Source: Mogibacterium sp. (GTDB taxonomy: Bacteria; Bacillota; Clostridia; Peptostreptococcales; Anaerovoracaceae). Taken from it: 64,000 nucleotides of DNA. A model generated the notes under the pieces. That model saw nothing but the letters and a program-made list of their open reading frames with translations. It was not told the origin of the DNA and searched no databases. Both the position numbers and the translations under genes were made by a program. Below are positions 34,243 through 41,733 of the stretch, in pieces. Each line of letters starts with the position of its first letter. Within the stretch, counting starts at the first letter, position 1. Where the stretch lies: the NCBI GenBank assembly GCA_017403955.1, contig JAFRDH010000022.1, positions 1-64,000 of the forward strand, written 5' to 3'.

Positions 34243-35315
34243 GCAGATTCAGGAATAGGTCTATAGCACTCATCCTCATTTCGTTCCTGATACTGTCTTC
34301 TGCTATGCTCGCAGGATGCAGCAAAGACAGTACACCCGGAAATGGGCCCGATCAGGATTCTTACGGAACGATAGTTTCGGAGACAGGTGAAGAACTCACT
34401 GTCATTGATCAGGCGGGAAGGGAAGTCACGGTAACCAGAGATCCTGAATCGATAGCTCTCTGCTACAGGGTCGTCATAAGATTCCTGATCAATCTCGGAG
34501 TTGGCGACAGGATCACCGGAATAGGCAAATCCGAAGCGTTTCTTGAGGAAGTACAGCCATCATTAAAAGATTGTACTGATGTCGGCAAGGGGGTCGCGGA
34601 TATAGAAGCCCTTGCAGAACTTAAGCCTGAACTGTTCATCCATAAAGCCTCGGACACTGAGACTCTGGAGGCTGTTCAGAAGATAGGCATTCCGTCGATC
34701 GGTATAAATGTCGAGACTCCTGAAGATATGATCGTTGCGGTCGATCTGCTAGGCAAAGTATGCGGAGCAGAAGAAAAGGCACAGCAGATCGCAGAGTATT
34801 ACAGGAACAGCATCAGCAGGTCAGAAGAGATGACCTCTCAGATAGATGAAGGTGAGAGGAAAACTGCCATTGTCATGGGGTCTTCAATAGGGAAGGTCGC
34901 TGACGGCTCAATGCTGCAGGGCAGGATGCTTGAAACAGCCGGTGCGGTCAACTGCGCCGGAGAACTGAAAGCAACTGAACTATGGCCTAATGCCGGAACA
35001 GAACAGATCTTCAGCTGGGATCCCGATTATATCTTCATTACAGGCAGCGAAGGGAGAGTCTATTCTGCAGAAGATATATATAATGACCCTTCATGGTCAG
35101 AACTCAAGGCAGTAAAGAACAAACACGTGTTGACTATCCCGTCAGAGAAGGACTCATGGGAGTTCCCGGGAGTGCTGAGTGCTCTTGGGATCGAGTACAT
35201 GATATCTGCCATGTATCCTGAACTGATCAGTGAAGAAGAACTGGAAAAAGATGTCGGAGCGCTCTATGAACTTGCTTACGGCAGAGCATATACAAGAGAA
35301 GAATTAGGTTATTGA
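34221..35315 (+). CDS. ABC importer substrate-binding lipoprotein (BtuF/FecB fold)
   Basis: The 364-residue lipoprotein has a signal sequence ending in a lipobox (SSAMLAGC, C33), a short linker and a type III periplasmic-binding domain (TVIDQAGREVTVTRDPESIALC, GVGDRITGIGKSE, VADIEALAELKPELFIH, EDIYNDPSWSELKAVKNKHV). The fold is that of cobalamin, haem, siderophore or molybdate/tungstate (MolA) receptors. The ligand cannot be read from the sequence. The position between two tungsten-enzyme operons makes tungstate or molybdate a reasonable guess. The start has GGAGG 5 bases upstream. Confidence 0.9.
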   Translation: MSGAGIMSRFRNRSIALILISFLILSSAMLAGCSKDSTPGNGPDQDSYGTIVSETGEELTVIDQAGREVTVTRDPESIALCYRVVIRFLINLGVGDRITGIGKSEAFLEEVQPSLKDCTDVGKGVADIEALAELKPELFIHKASDTETLEAVQKIGIPSIGINVETPEDMIVAVDLLGKVCGAEEKAQQIAEYYRNSISRSEEMTSQIDEGERKTAIVMGSSIGKVADGSMLQGRMLETAGAVNCAGELKATELWPNAGTEQIFSWDPDYIFITGSEGRVYSAEDIYNDPSWSELKAVKNKHVLTIPSEKDSWEFPGVLSALGIEYMISAMYPELISEEELEKDVGALYELAYGRAYTREELGY

Positions 35316-35338
35316 TCAAACCTTGCAGATGAGATCGA

Positions 35339-36715
35339 ATGGATAAGAGTACAAAGAGATCAACGGGAATACTAGCATGTCTTGCAGCAGCATTTCTTGT
35401 GCTGTCACAGGTGCTGTGGTTCCTTCCTGTACTCACTTTTGCCGAAACTGCGGGAGATGTCCTTGTAGTCAGAGTCCAGTACTATGGTGAGATCGGAGAC
35501 AAGGTCCGCGAGAAAGCACGTTTTACAAGGGATGAGCTTGAGTCGATGGGCGCGGCGACTTACTATTACTCGAATATCACAAGGGTCGGTACAGTTATGT
35601 CTATGGCTGCATACGGACCTGAAGTAATGACAATAATTGAGAATGCCGGAATAGATCCCGGCTCTATTCAGAATGTCACATTCAGGACAACGGATGGATA
35701 CACGCGTAACTTCACGGTCGGAGGGCATCTGACGGCCACAAAGTACTACTATCCGAATCTGTCCTCATGTTACGAGAGGAATGAAGAGGGGAATGCTTTG
35801 ACCCCTCTCGAAGGCGCGACTGAAGGACGTGAGGTCGTTCCTGCTATTCTGGCTCTGGAGTTCGGCGAGAGCAAAGAACCGGGGATATTCGCTGAAGATC
35901 TTCCGATGAGCACCAAGAAAACCTACAGATTCTGTATGGGACAGTCAGATCTGACCGAGGGGAAGATGACAAATCCTAACGATGGCGGGGGAGATATCTC
36001 ATCCATGGAATCCTGCCACAGCATCTACGGTATCGATATTACTCTTGCGGGTTCCCCGATATACGGCATGAGTCTTGATCTCGATGATCCTGAGATCAAA
36101 GTCGGCAGCATGAAGAAGATCTCTGTCAGCTTCGATGTAGAAGATGCATTCGAAGGAGCTTTTACCGCAGAAGATCTCGAATGGATCAGCAGCGATCCGT
36201 CTATTGCGGAAGTAAACGAAAAAGGCGAGGTAACTGTCCATAAAAACGGGACAGTGACTATTACAGCTATAGCGCCTGACGGGACAACAGCATCTATCAC
36301 AGTGAACGGAACAGGGGAAGAGAAAGAACCTGATAAAGACACAAAGACGGAGACCAAGCCTTCGAAGAAGTCCAATACCACCAAGACCCAAAAGGACGAC
36401 AACAAAAAGACAAACAACGATACCGTAGTCAAAAAAGAAGACAAGAAAGAAGTTAAGAAAGAAGATAAGGCAGAAGAAAATGCCAAAGCGAGGCCTGTTT
36501 CTCTAAACATCCATGAGATCGTAATAGGGGATATGGTAGTAGAGGAGACCTCCGGAACTGAAGAATTCAGAAACAAAATGGCAGATGATGCAACGCCTCT
36601 TGATGCAGCGCGCACGTATGACCCTGCGGCAGCCGCAGGAACTGCAGCCGGAGCGGGCGCGCTTTGCGGCATGGGAGCAATAGCCAGAATTATAAGTTAT
36701 CGCAGGAATTTTTAA
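35339..36715 (+). CDS. Membrane-anchored surface protein with a sulfite-oxidase-fold-like domain and a bacterial Ig-like domain
   Basis: The 458-residue protein has a signal peptide (helix about 10-30, cleavage near TFA/ETA). Residues about 35-235 (ARFTRDELESMGAATYYYSNI, VTFRTTDGYTRNFTVGG, VVPAILALEFGE) repeat the fold seen in the giant protein. Residues about 240-320 are a Big_2-like Ig domain (WISSDPSIAEVNEKGEVTVHKNGTVTITAIAPDG). A charged, Lys/Glu/Asp/Thr linker of about 60 residues follows, then a short hydrophobic stretch with a basic end (CGMGAIARIISYRRNF) that could anchor it in the membrane. It precedes the ExbB-like channel by 11 bases, suggesting that the two membrane components touch. 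Confidence 0.68.
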   Translation: MDKSTKRSTGILACLAAAFLVLSQVLWFLPVLTFAETAGDVLVVRVQYYGEIGDKVREKARFTRDELESMGAATYYYSNITRVGTVMSMAAYGPEVMTIIENAGIDPGSIQNVTFRTTDGYTRNFTVGGHLTATKYYYPNLSSCYERNEEGNALTPLEGATEGREVVPAILALEFGESKEPGIFAEDLPMSTKKTYRFCMGQSDLTEGKMTNPNDGGGDISSMESCHSIYGIDITLAGSPIYGMSLDLDDPEIKVGSMKKISVSFDVEDAFEGAFTAEDLEWISSDPSIAEVNEKGEVTVHKNGTVTITAIAPDGTTASITVNGTGEEKEPDKDTKTETKPSKKSNTTKTQKDDNKKTNNDTVVKKEDKKEVKKEDKAEENAKARPVSLNIHEIVIGDMVVEETSGTEEFRNKMADDATPLDAARTYDPAAAAGTAAGAGALCGMGAIARIISYRRNF

Positions 36716-36726
36716 AGGAGTTACAT

Positions 36727-37401
36727 ATGTCAGAAGCTGTAAAAGATGTGCTGAGGGTGATAAGTGAATCCTTGCAGATCCCGACGATCATAATCCTGAT
36801 CATACTGATGGCAATTGCGATCGTAATGCTTGGCGGAATTATTGCTGAGTATTTCACTGACCACAGAAAGCTGAAAACAAGTATACCTGATCTGATCGAT
36901 ATACTGCAGAACAAAAGCTCATCGGAAATGATGAAGTCTATTGAGTATGCCGAAATACTTAAACGGCAGAAGGCAGCGCTGATTCATCTGCTGAGAAGGA
37001 TCTCTTATTCGGATAATACTCGTGAAGCACTTGCACGCCAGCTGATCGCAGATGAAGAGGCGAGATACAGGAAGATCACCAAGATCACGGATATTATAGC
37101 CAGAGTAGCTCCTATGTTCGGACTCATGGGAACACTCATCCCGCTCGGGCCGGGGCTTATAGCGCTAGGACAAGGCGATACCAAAACTTTGTCGGATTCA
37201 CTTCTGATCGCGTTCGACACAACAGTAGCCGGACTGATCACAGGTGCTGTTGCATATGTTGTCTCCGGGATCCGCAAAAGCTGGTACGAACAGTATATGG
37301 TAGCGCTTGAAACGCTTATGGAGACTGTCCTTGAGGAACAGGCGAACGAACGTATGAAGGCATATATGAGACTCAAAGAGAAGGAAGAGTCAGGTAGATA
37401 G
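36727..37401 (+). CDS. MotA/TolQ/ExbB-family ion channel protein
   Basis: The 224-residue protein has one N-terminal membrane helix (about 17-38) and two near the C-terminal half (about 128-150 and 163-186), with the family motif VAPMFGLMGTLIPLGPGLIALGQGD and AFDTTVAGLITGAVAYVV. Such proteins form an ion-driven motor with an ExbD/TolR/MotB-like partner. In diderms they energise outer-membrane transport, but this organism appears to be monoderm. The frame is open from 36664. ATG 36727 has AGGAG 6 bases upstream and is chosen. The DUF2149 gene 9 bases downstream is the likely partner. Confidence 0.88.
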   Translation: MSEAVKDVLRVISESLQIPTIIILIILMAIAIVMLGGIIAEYFTDHRKLKTSIPDLIDILQNKSSSEMMKSIEYAEILKRQKAALIHLLRRISYSDNTREALARQLIADEEARYRKITKITDIIARVAPMFGLMGTLIPLGPGLIALGQGDTKTLSDSLLIAFDTTVAGLITGAVAYVVSGIRKSWYEQYMVALETLMETVLEEQANERMKAYMRLKEKEESGR

Positions 37402-37410
37402 GAGGCTGTC

Positions 37411-37722
37411 ATGAGACTTAGCAAAGGGAAAGGTCTTCGCGTCAGATATCAGGACGATGACTTCAGCCCTATGGAGGGCGTGGGCAATATGGCTGATGCC
37501 ATGCTGGTTTTCGCGTGCGGTATCCTGCTTGCTCTTATCATAAGCTGGAATGTTGAAATTACCGAGCGCGGCGAGATCAACCATGATATCGGCAATAAAT
37601 ATGAAGTAGAAGGGATCGGTGACGAAGCCGTTGAAACAGTTGATCCGGCCGAAGGCCTTGTGGAGATGGGAAAAGTCTACCGCGACCCTGAAACAGGAAA
37701 ATACTACGTCATAGAGGACTAA
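37411..37722 (+). CDS. DUF2149 family protein, probable ExbD/TolR-like partner
   Basis: The 103-residue protein has a short cytoplasmic N-terminus (RYQDDDFSPMEGVGNMADAM), one membrane helix (about 28-47, MLVFACGILLALIISW) and a small acidic extracytoplasmic domain. This is the topology of ExbD/TolR, and the DFSPMEGVGNMADAMLVFACG block matches DUF2149, which accompanies MotA/TolQ/ExbB proteins in methanogens and some Clostridia. An Asp near the start of the helix could serve in ion translocation. The function is inferred from pairing and topology. It has AGGAGG before ATG. Confidence 0.8.
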   Translation: MRLSKGKGLRVRYQDDDFSPMEGVGNMADAMLVFACGILLALIISWNVEITERGEINHDIGNKYEVEGIGDEAVETVDPAEGLVEMGKVYRDPETGKYYVIED

Positions 37723-37746
37723 AGATCACAACGAGAACCGGACAAA

Positions 37747-38235
37747 ATGAAGATACTGAAAAGGACATCAGTCCTCGTATTATTGGTAATAGCGGTGATG
37801 ATGCTGACCGCGTGCGGCACGGATGAGATTGATATCAGTTCGTACGCTGATCAGCAGATAGTTCTGACCGGCATAGAAGATGAGCCTGTCGTCATTTCGA
37901 TTGCCGATCTGAAGGCCATGAAGTGCAAGACACTCAAGGCTGAGAGTACGAGCGATAAGATCGGCAAAGTCAAAGCCACCGGCCCCGAACTCGGCACTGT
38001 GCTTGAGAAGTACGGCGCTAAGAAAGAAGACTTCTCCAAGATGATCATCTGCGGCTCAGATGAATATGATGTGAAGCTGCTTAAGGACTACATCACAGAG
38101 CACGATATCTATCTTGCTTTCGGAATAGACGGTCAGCCTCTTGATGAGGAGAGCCTTCCATGCAGGATCATAATCCCAAACTCAGACTCAGCGTACTGGG
38201 TCCGCATGGTCACCTCAATAGAATTCATAAAGTGA
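37747..38235 (+). CDS. Lipoprotein with a single sulfite-oxidase-fold-like domain
   Basis: The 162-residue lipoprotein has lipobox MLTAC (C23). The mature part gives the cleanest view of the fold repeated in the large surface proteins: VLTGIEDEPVVISIADLKAM, KATGPELGTVLEKYGAK, DIYLAFGIDGQPLDEESLPCRIIIPNSDSAYWVRMVTSIEFI. This parallels the Oxidored_molyb domain (ADLKAL ... GVPLxxLL ... LAYxxNGxPLP..G.PxRLVVP ... WVKWLTxIEV). The conserved Cys that binds molybdenum is not in its expected place, so catalysis is unlikely and ligand binding more likely. It ends the unit, just before a bidirectional terminator. Confidence 0.75.
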   Translation: MKILKRTSVLVLLVIAVMMLTACGTDEIDISSYADQQIVLTGIEDEPVVISIADLKAMKCKTLKAESTSDKIGKVKATGPELGTVLEKYGAKKEDFSKMIICGSDEYDVKLLKDYITEHDIYLAFGIDGQPLDEESLPCRIIIPNSDSAYWVRMVTSIEFIK

Positions 38236-38255
38236 TCTTATTATTTGACAGAATC

Positions 38256-38299
38256 AAAAGCCCTCCGGGGGGGTCTGAGAACTCACCGGAGGGCTTTTT
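38256..38299. terminator. Bidirectional terminator between the surface operon and the second AOR operon
   Basis: AAAAGCCCTCCGG (38256-38268) and CCGGAGGGCTTTT (38286-38298) form a 13-bp perfect stem with A and T runs on both strands. It ends both convergent operons. Confidence 0.92.
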
Positions 38300-38326
38300 G
38301 CATACTTTGTTCAATAATCGATATCT

Positions 38327-39076
38327 TTATACATCATAGCCGAATGTGTCTGCCATGACTTTTGCCATACGTTCTTTACGGCAGTTTTCGCAGAGGCATT
38401 CCGGCTCGTTGCCGCTTCTTTTTGCAGCTTCATCTATCTGTTCCTGTGTGCCGATGACAGCTCCGCATTTTGAGCAATGGACCAGTTCGAAGGTCTTGCC
38501 CCAGATAGTGCGGGTCTTGAAATCTTCTGTCATTTCAATAGCTTTGGTTGGGCATACCTTTGCGCAGGCTCCGCAACCGATGCAGACACTGCTCGGATCT
38601 CCGTATGGAGTTGAGATCGCCTTGGTGATACCTCTGTTGACTGTGGAGATCGCTCCTACAGAAAGCGAACCGCAGACCTTCGCGCAGAGTCCGCACATAA
38701 CACATTTCTCCCCGTCGATCTTGAGGAATCTGTCGATTTCAGGAGCTTTGTAGTATTTGCACATTCTCTGGATCTCAGGGCTTTCCGGCGCACGCTTGGC
38801 GAGAAGGGTGAGTATCATTCCGCGCTCGCGGCGTATCTTTTCACTGTCAGTTTCTACCTCTATCTCGCTGTTTACAGGATATACGCAGGAAACTACGACG
38901 CTCTTGCGTCCGCGGTCAGTGATTTCTACGATGCAAAGACGGCAGGCACCCATGCCTTCCTCTATTGAGTCATGCTGGCAAAGTGTCGGGATCGTGATCC
39001 CGTTGCGTCTTGCTATGTTGAGCAGGAATTCGCCTTTTTCACAGGCACATTCTTTTCCGTTGATTTTGATGATCAT
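38327..39076 (-). CDS. NuoG/HydA-N-terminal-like iron-sulfur subunit
   Basis: The 249-residue protein has a plant-type [2Fe-2S] domain (IPTLCQHDSIEEGMGACRLC ... VVSCVYP), then two [4Fe-4S] motifs (CVMCGLCAKVC and CIGCGACAKVCP), and a Cys-rich C-terminus (HCSKCGAVIG, CLCENCRK) that may bind zinc or another cluster. This equals the N-terminal electron wire of NuoG or HndD without a catalytic domain. The frame is open to 39118, but ATG 39076 follows GGGAGG and gives the normal MIIKINGKE start. It overlaps the NuoF-like gene by 4 bases. It probably links the NADH subunit to the AOR or to ferredoxin. Confidence 0.88.
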   Translation of the reverse strand: MIIKINGKECACEKGEFLLNIARRNGITIPTLCQHDSIEEGMGACRLCIVEITDRGRKSVVVSCVYPVNSEIEVETDSEKIRRERGMILTLLAKRAPESPEIQRMCKYYKAPEIDRFLKIDGEKCVMCGLCAKVCGSLSVGAISTVNRGITKAISTPYGDPSSVCIGCGACAKVCPTKAIEMTEDFKTRTIWGKTFELVHCSKCGAVIGTQEQIDEAAKRSGNEPECLCENCRKERMAKVMADTFGYDV

Positions 39077-40866
39077 TTTGCCTGCCTCCCTTCTGTAAGT
39101 ACTGCATCGAAGCGGCATGTCTCACGGCAGCTGCCGCATGAGATGCACTTCTCCGGGTCAATGCTGTGAGGCTGCTTGACTGTTCCGGAAATAGCACCTG
39201 CTGGACAAGCTCTTGCGCAGGATGTACATCCGCGGCATTTATCAGGATCTATCCTGAATGAAGTGAGGGCTTTGCAGACGCCGGCAGGACAACGATGCTC
39301 AAGGATATGTGCTTCATACTCATCACGGAAATATTTAAGTGTTGTGAGTACCGGATTCGGTGCAGATTTGCCGAGAGCACAAAGCGAGCAGTCGATCATC
39401 GTTTCTCCAAGTGCTTCGAGGAGATCGAGATCTTCAATAGTCCCGCGTCCTTCGCATATATCTGTCAGGATCTCGAGCATCTGCTTGAGACCTTCACGGC
39501 AAGGTGTGCACTTACCGCATGATTCACCGCAAAGGAAGTTGACATAGTATCTGGCGACATCTACCATGCAGCTTCTGTCATCCATTACGATCATTCCGCC
39601 TGATCCCATCATAGCACCGTATTCTTTGAGCGTATCAAAGTCTACAGGAAGATCGAGCATGCTTTCAGGGATACATCCGCCTGAAGGACCGCCGGTCTGA
39701 ACTGCTTTGAATGGTCTGTCGCCCTTGAGACCGCCGCCTATTTCGAAGATGAGCTTCCTGAGGGTAGTACCCATCGGGACTTCGACAAGACCAGTTCTCT
39801 TGACTTTACCTACCAGTGCGAAAACCTTGGTCCCTTTGCTGTTCTCTGTTCCGACAGAAGCAAAAGCTTTGCCGCCGTGGCTGATGATAAACGGAACATT
39901 GGCGAGTGTCTCGACATTATTGAGGACTGTAGGCTGGTTCCAGAGACCTCTCTGAACGGAACGGATATATTTTGCTCTAGGCTCTCCGACTTTGCCTTCT
40001 ACTGACTGCATGAGAGCTGTGGATTCTCCGCAGACAAAAGCACCTCCGCCGCGGACTACTTCAAGATGAAGTTTGCGCCCGGTCCCGCAGATATCGTCAC
40101 CGATAAAGCCGGCTTCTTCCGCATCAGCAAGAGCTTTTTTGATATTATGGACAGCGAGGTTGTACTCGTCTCTTATGTACAGATAGCCTTGCTCTGCTCC
40201 GATCGAAAGGGCACATATCGCAAGACCTTCAATGACGCTGTGAGGATCGCCTTCAAGTATCGATCTGTCCATGAAAGCACCCGGGTCACCTTCGTCACCA
40301 TTGCAGGCAACATATTTCGGGAAGTTGTCATAACCGAGAGCTGTACGCCATTTGCGTCCTGTCGGGAAGCCTGCGCCTCCTCGTCCGCGAAGACCCGAAG
40401 CATCGATCTCGTCGATGATCTCTTCAGGAGTCATGTTGAGAGCTTTCTTCAAAGCCTCATAGCCGCCTGAAGCGATATAATCGGAGATGTCCGCAGGTGA
40501 GATCTTACCGATATTGCGAAGGGCGATCTTCATCTGAGGTGCGTAGAACGGATTCTCGTCCTGGCTTCTTACGCGTTCACCGCTGTCACTCTTATACAGG
40601 AGCCTCTCTACAAGCTCGCCGTTTCTGATCGTTTTCTCGAGGATCTCGCTGACATCGGATACTTTGACATGATAGTAGGAGATCTCGTCAGGAAGAATCG
40701 TTACAAGCGGACCGTTTTCGCAGAATCCGTTGCATCCTGTACGCTTGATATCGCATTCGACATTGATGCCGTCTGCACCATGCGTAAGACGCTCAAACTC
40801 TTCAGCTACTTTGGCACTGCCGTTTGCAAGGCATCCTGTACCGCAGCAAATACGGATCGTTCTCAT
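39073..40866 (-). CDS. NuoF/HndC-like NADH-binding flavoprotein subunit
   Basis: The 597-residue protein has an N-terminal thioredoxin-like [2Fe-2S] domain (CCGTGCLANG ... TGCNGFCENGP), the NADH site GRGGAGFPTGRKW, the FMN site ACNGDEGDPGAF, RGGGAFVCGESTALM, the N3-type cluster ESCGKCTPCREG, and a C-terminal ferredoxin domain with two [4Fe-4S] motifs (CRGCTSCARACP, CISCGSCRETC). This is the layout of NuoF-like subunits in soluble NAD-reducing and electron-bifurcating complexes. It sits between NuoE-like and NuoG-like genes downstream of an AOR gene, so the complex should connect aldehyde oxidation to NAD and probably ferredoxin. Confidence 0.93.
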   Translation of the reverse strand: MRTIRICCGTGCLANGSAKVAEEFERLTHGADGINVECDIKRTGCNGFCENGPLVTILPDEISYYHVKVSDVSEILEKTIRNGELVERLLYKSDSGERVRSQDENPFYAPQMKIALRNIGKISPADISDYIASGGYEALKKALNMTPEEIIDEIDASGLRGRGGAGFPTGRKWRTALGYDNFPKYVACNGDEGDPGAFMDRSILEGDPHSVIEGLAICALSIGAEQGYLYIRDEYNLAVHNIKKALADAEEAGFIGDDICGTGRKLHLEVVRGGGAFVCGESTALMQSVEGKVGEPRAKYIRSVQRGLWNQPTVLNNVETLANVPFIISHGGKAFASVGTENSKGTKVFALVGKVKRTGLVEVPMGTTLRKLIFEIGGGLKGDRPFKAVQTGGPSGGCIPESMLDLPVDFDTLKEYGAMMGSGGMIVMDDRSCMVDVARYYVNFLCGESCGKCTPCREGLKQMLEILTDICEGRGTIEDLDLLEALGETMIDCSLCALGKSAPNPVLTTLKYFRDEYEAHILEHRCPAGVCKALTSFRIDPDKCRGCTSCARACPAGAISGTVKQPHSIDPEKCISCGSCRETCRFDAVLTEGRQAK

Positions 40867-40869
40867 CTT

Positions 40870-41346
40870 CTAGCCCTCCTTCCTGTAAGAATCAAGTACT
40901 CCCGGAAGCTTTTCCATAGTCATCTTACCATAGTAGGTATCATCGATGACCATTACAGGCGCAAGAGCACATGAACCAAGGCAGTTTACAAGCTCAAGAC
41001 TGAAGAGACCGTCATCCGTGGTCTCACCGTCAGTGATCCCGAGAGCTCTTGTGATGCCCTCAACGAGAGTCATAGAACCTCTGATATGACAAGCGGTACC
41101 ATCGCAAAGCTTGATGATGTGCTTGCCCTTAGGTTTGAGAGAAAGAGCCTTGTAAAAAGTAGCCATGGAGTAAAGGGAAGAAAGAGGTACTCCGAGGTAA
41201 TCGGAAAGAGCCTCAAGGCCTTCTCTTGGTATATATTGGAATTCATGCTGCAGATCCTGCATGATAGCAAGACTGTAATGCTGATCGGCAGGGTAACTCT
41301 GCAATATTTCTTTGATCTTATCTGTATCGACAGGCAATTTAAGCAC
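40870..41346 (-). CDS. NuoE-like [2Fe-2S] subunit
   Basis: The 158-residue thioredoxin-like ferredoxin has the four cluster ligands in CDGTACHIRGS (C-x4-C) and NCLGSCALAP (C-x3-C), plus YSMATFYKAL and HEFQYIPREGLEAL typical of NuoE. It forms the electron-transfer pair with the NuoF-like subunit whose gene starts 4 bases downstream. The length is normal. Confidence 0.94.
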   Translation of the reverse strand: MLKLPVDTDKIKEILQSYPADQHYSLAIMQDLQHEFQYIPREGLEALSDYLGVPLSSLYSMATFYKALSLKPKGKHIIKLCDGTACHIRGSMTLVEGITRALGITDGETTDDGLFSLELVNCLGSCALAPVMVIDDTYYGKMTMEKLPGVLDSYRKEG

Positions 41347-41358
41347 CTACCTTTCTTA

Positions 41359-41643
41359 TTAACCCCCTGCAACAACAGGGAAGATGTTTACAGTATCAGT
41401 ATCCACAAGAGGAGTCCGGATCCCTTGCAGGAATTCTATTCTGCGGCCGTTGACAAAGATGATCGACCGCTCGTTGACCTGTTCTCCGTCAGGAGTCAGT
41501 AGTTCTGCACGGAACTTATTACCGTATTTGTCTGCTATCTGATGGCAGAGATCGTATACGGAAGATGCTTTTTCCGGCCATTCCAACTCCTTGCATCCGG
41601 CAAAATCAGGATCTCTGTAGAACGCGAAGAACTTGACGATCAT
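41359..41643 (-). CDS. MoaD-like sulfur carrier of the second AOR operon
   Basis: The 94-residue beta-grasp protein (VKFFAFYRDPDFAG ... NGRRIEFLQGIRTPLVDTDTVNIFPVVAGG) ends in Gly-Gly, as required for thiocarboxylate formation. It lies between the AOR and the NuoE-like genes. Its sequence differs clearly from the MoaD at 22512, so each AOR has its own carrier. Confidence 0.88.
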   Translation of the reverse strand: MIVKFFAFYRDPDFAGCKELEWPEKASSVYDLCHQIADKYGNKFRAELLTPDGEQVNERSIIFVNGRRIEFLQGIRTPLVDTDTVNIFPVVAGG

Positions 41644-41672
41644 AATAATTCCTCTCTTGAATAATGCACCAA

Positions 41673-41702
41673 ATCCGGACGCGGCAAAAACCGCATCCGG
41701 AT
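41673..41702 (-). promoter_or_regulatory. Strong intra-operon hairpin between AOR and moaD
   Basis: ATCCGGACGCGG (41673-41684) and CCGCATCCGGAT (41691-41702) pair at 11 of 12 positions around CAAAAA. There is no T run after it on the minus strand, so it is more likely an mRNA stabiliser or partial attenuator that keeps AOR mRNA more abundant than the downstream genes. Confidence 0.55.
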
Positions 41703-41733
41703 CAGATAAAACCTATTATTACTTTTGATTGTA

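Noticed and set aside
23458-38235. The sulfite-oxidase-like domains as active molybdenum enzymes.
   Set aside because: The metal-binding Cys of the YedY/sulfite-oxidase fold is not at its expected place in any domain I could inspect.
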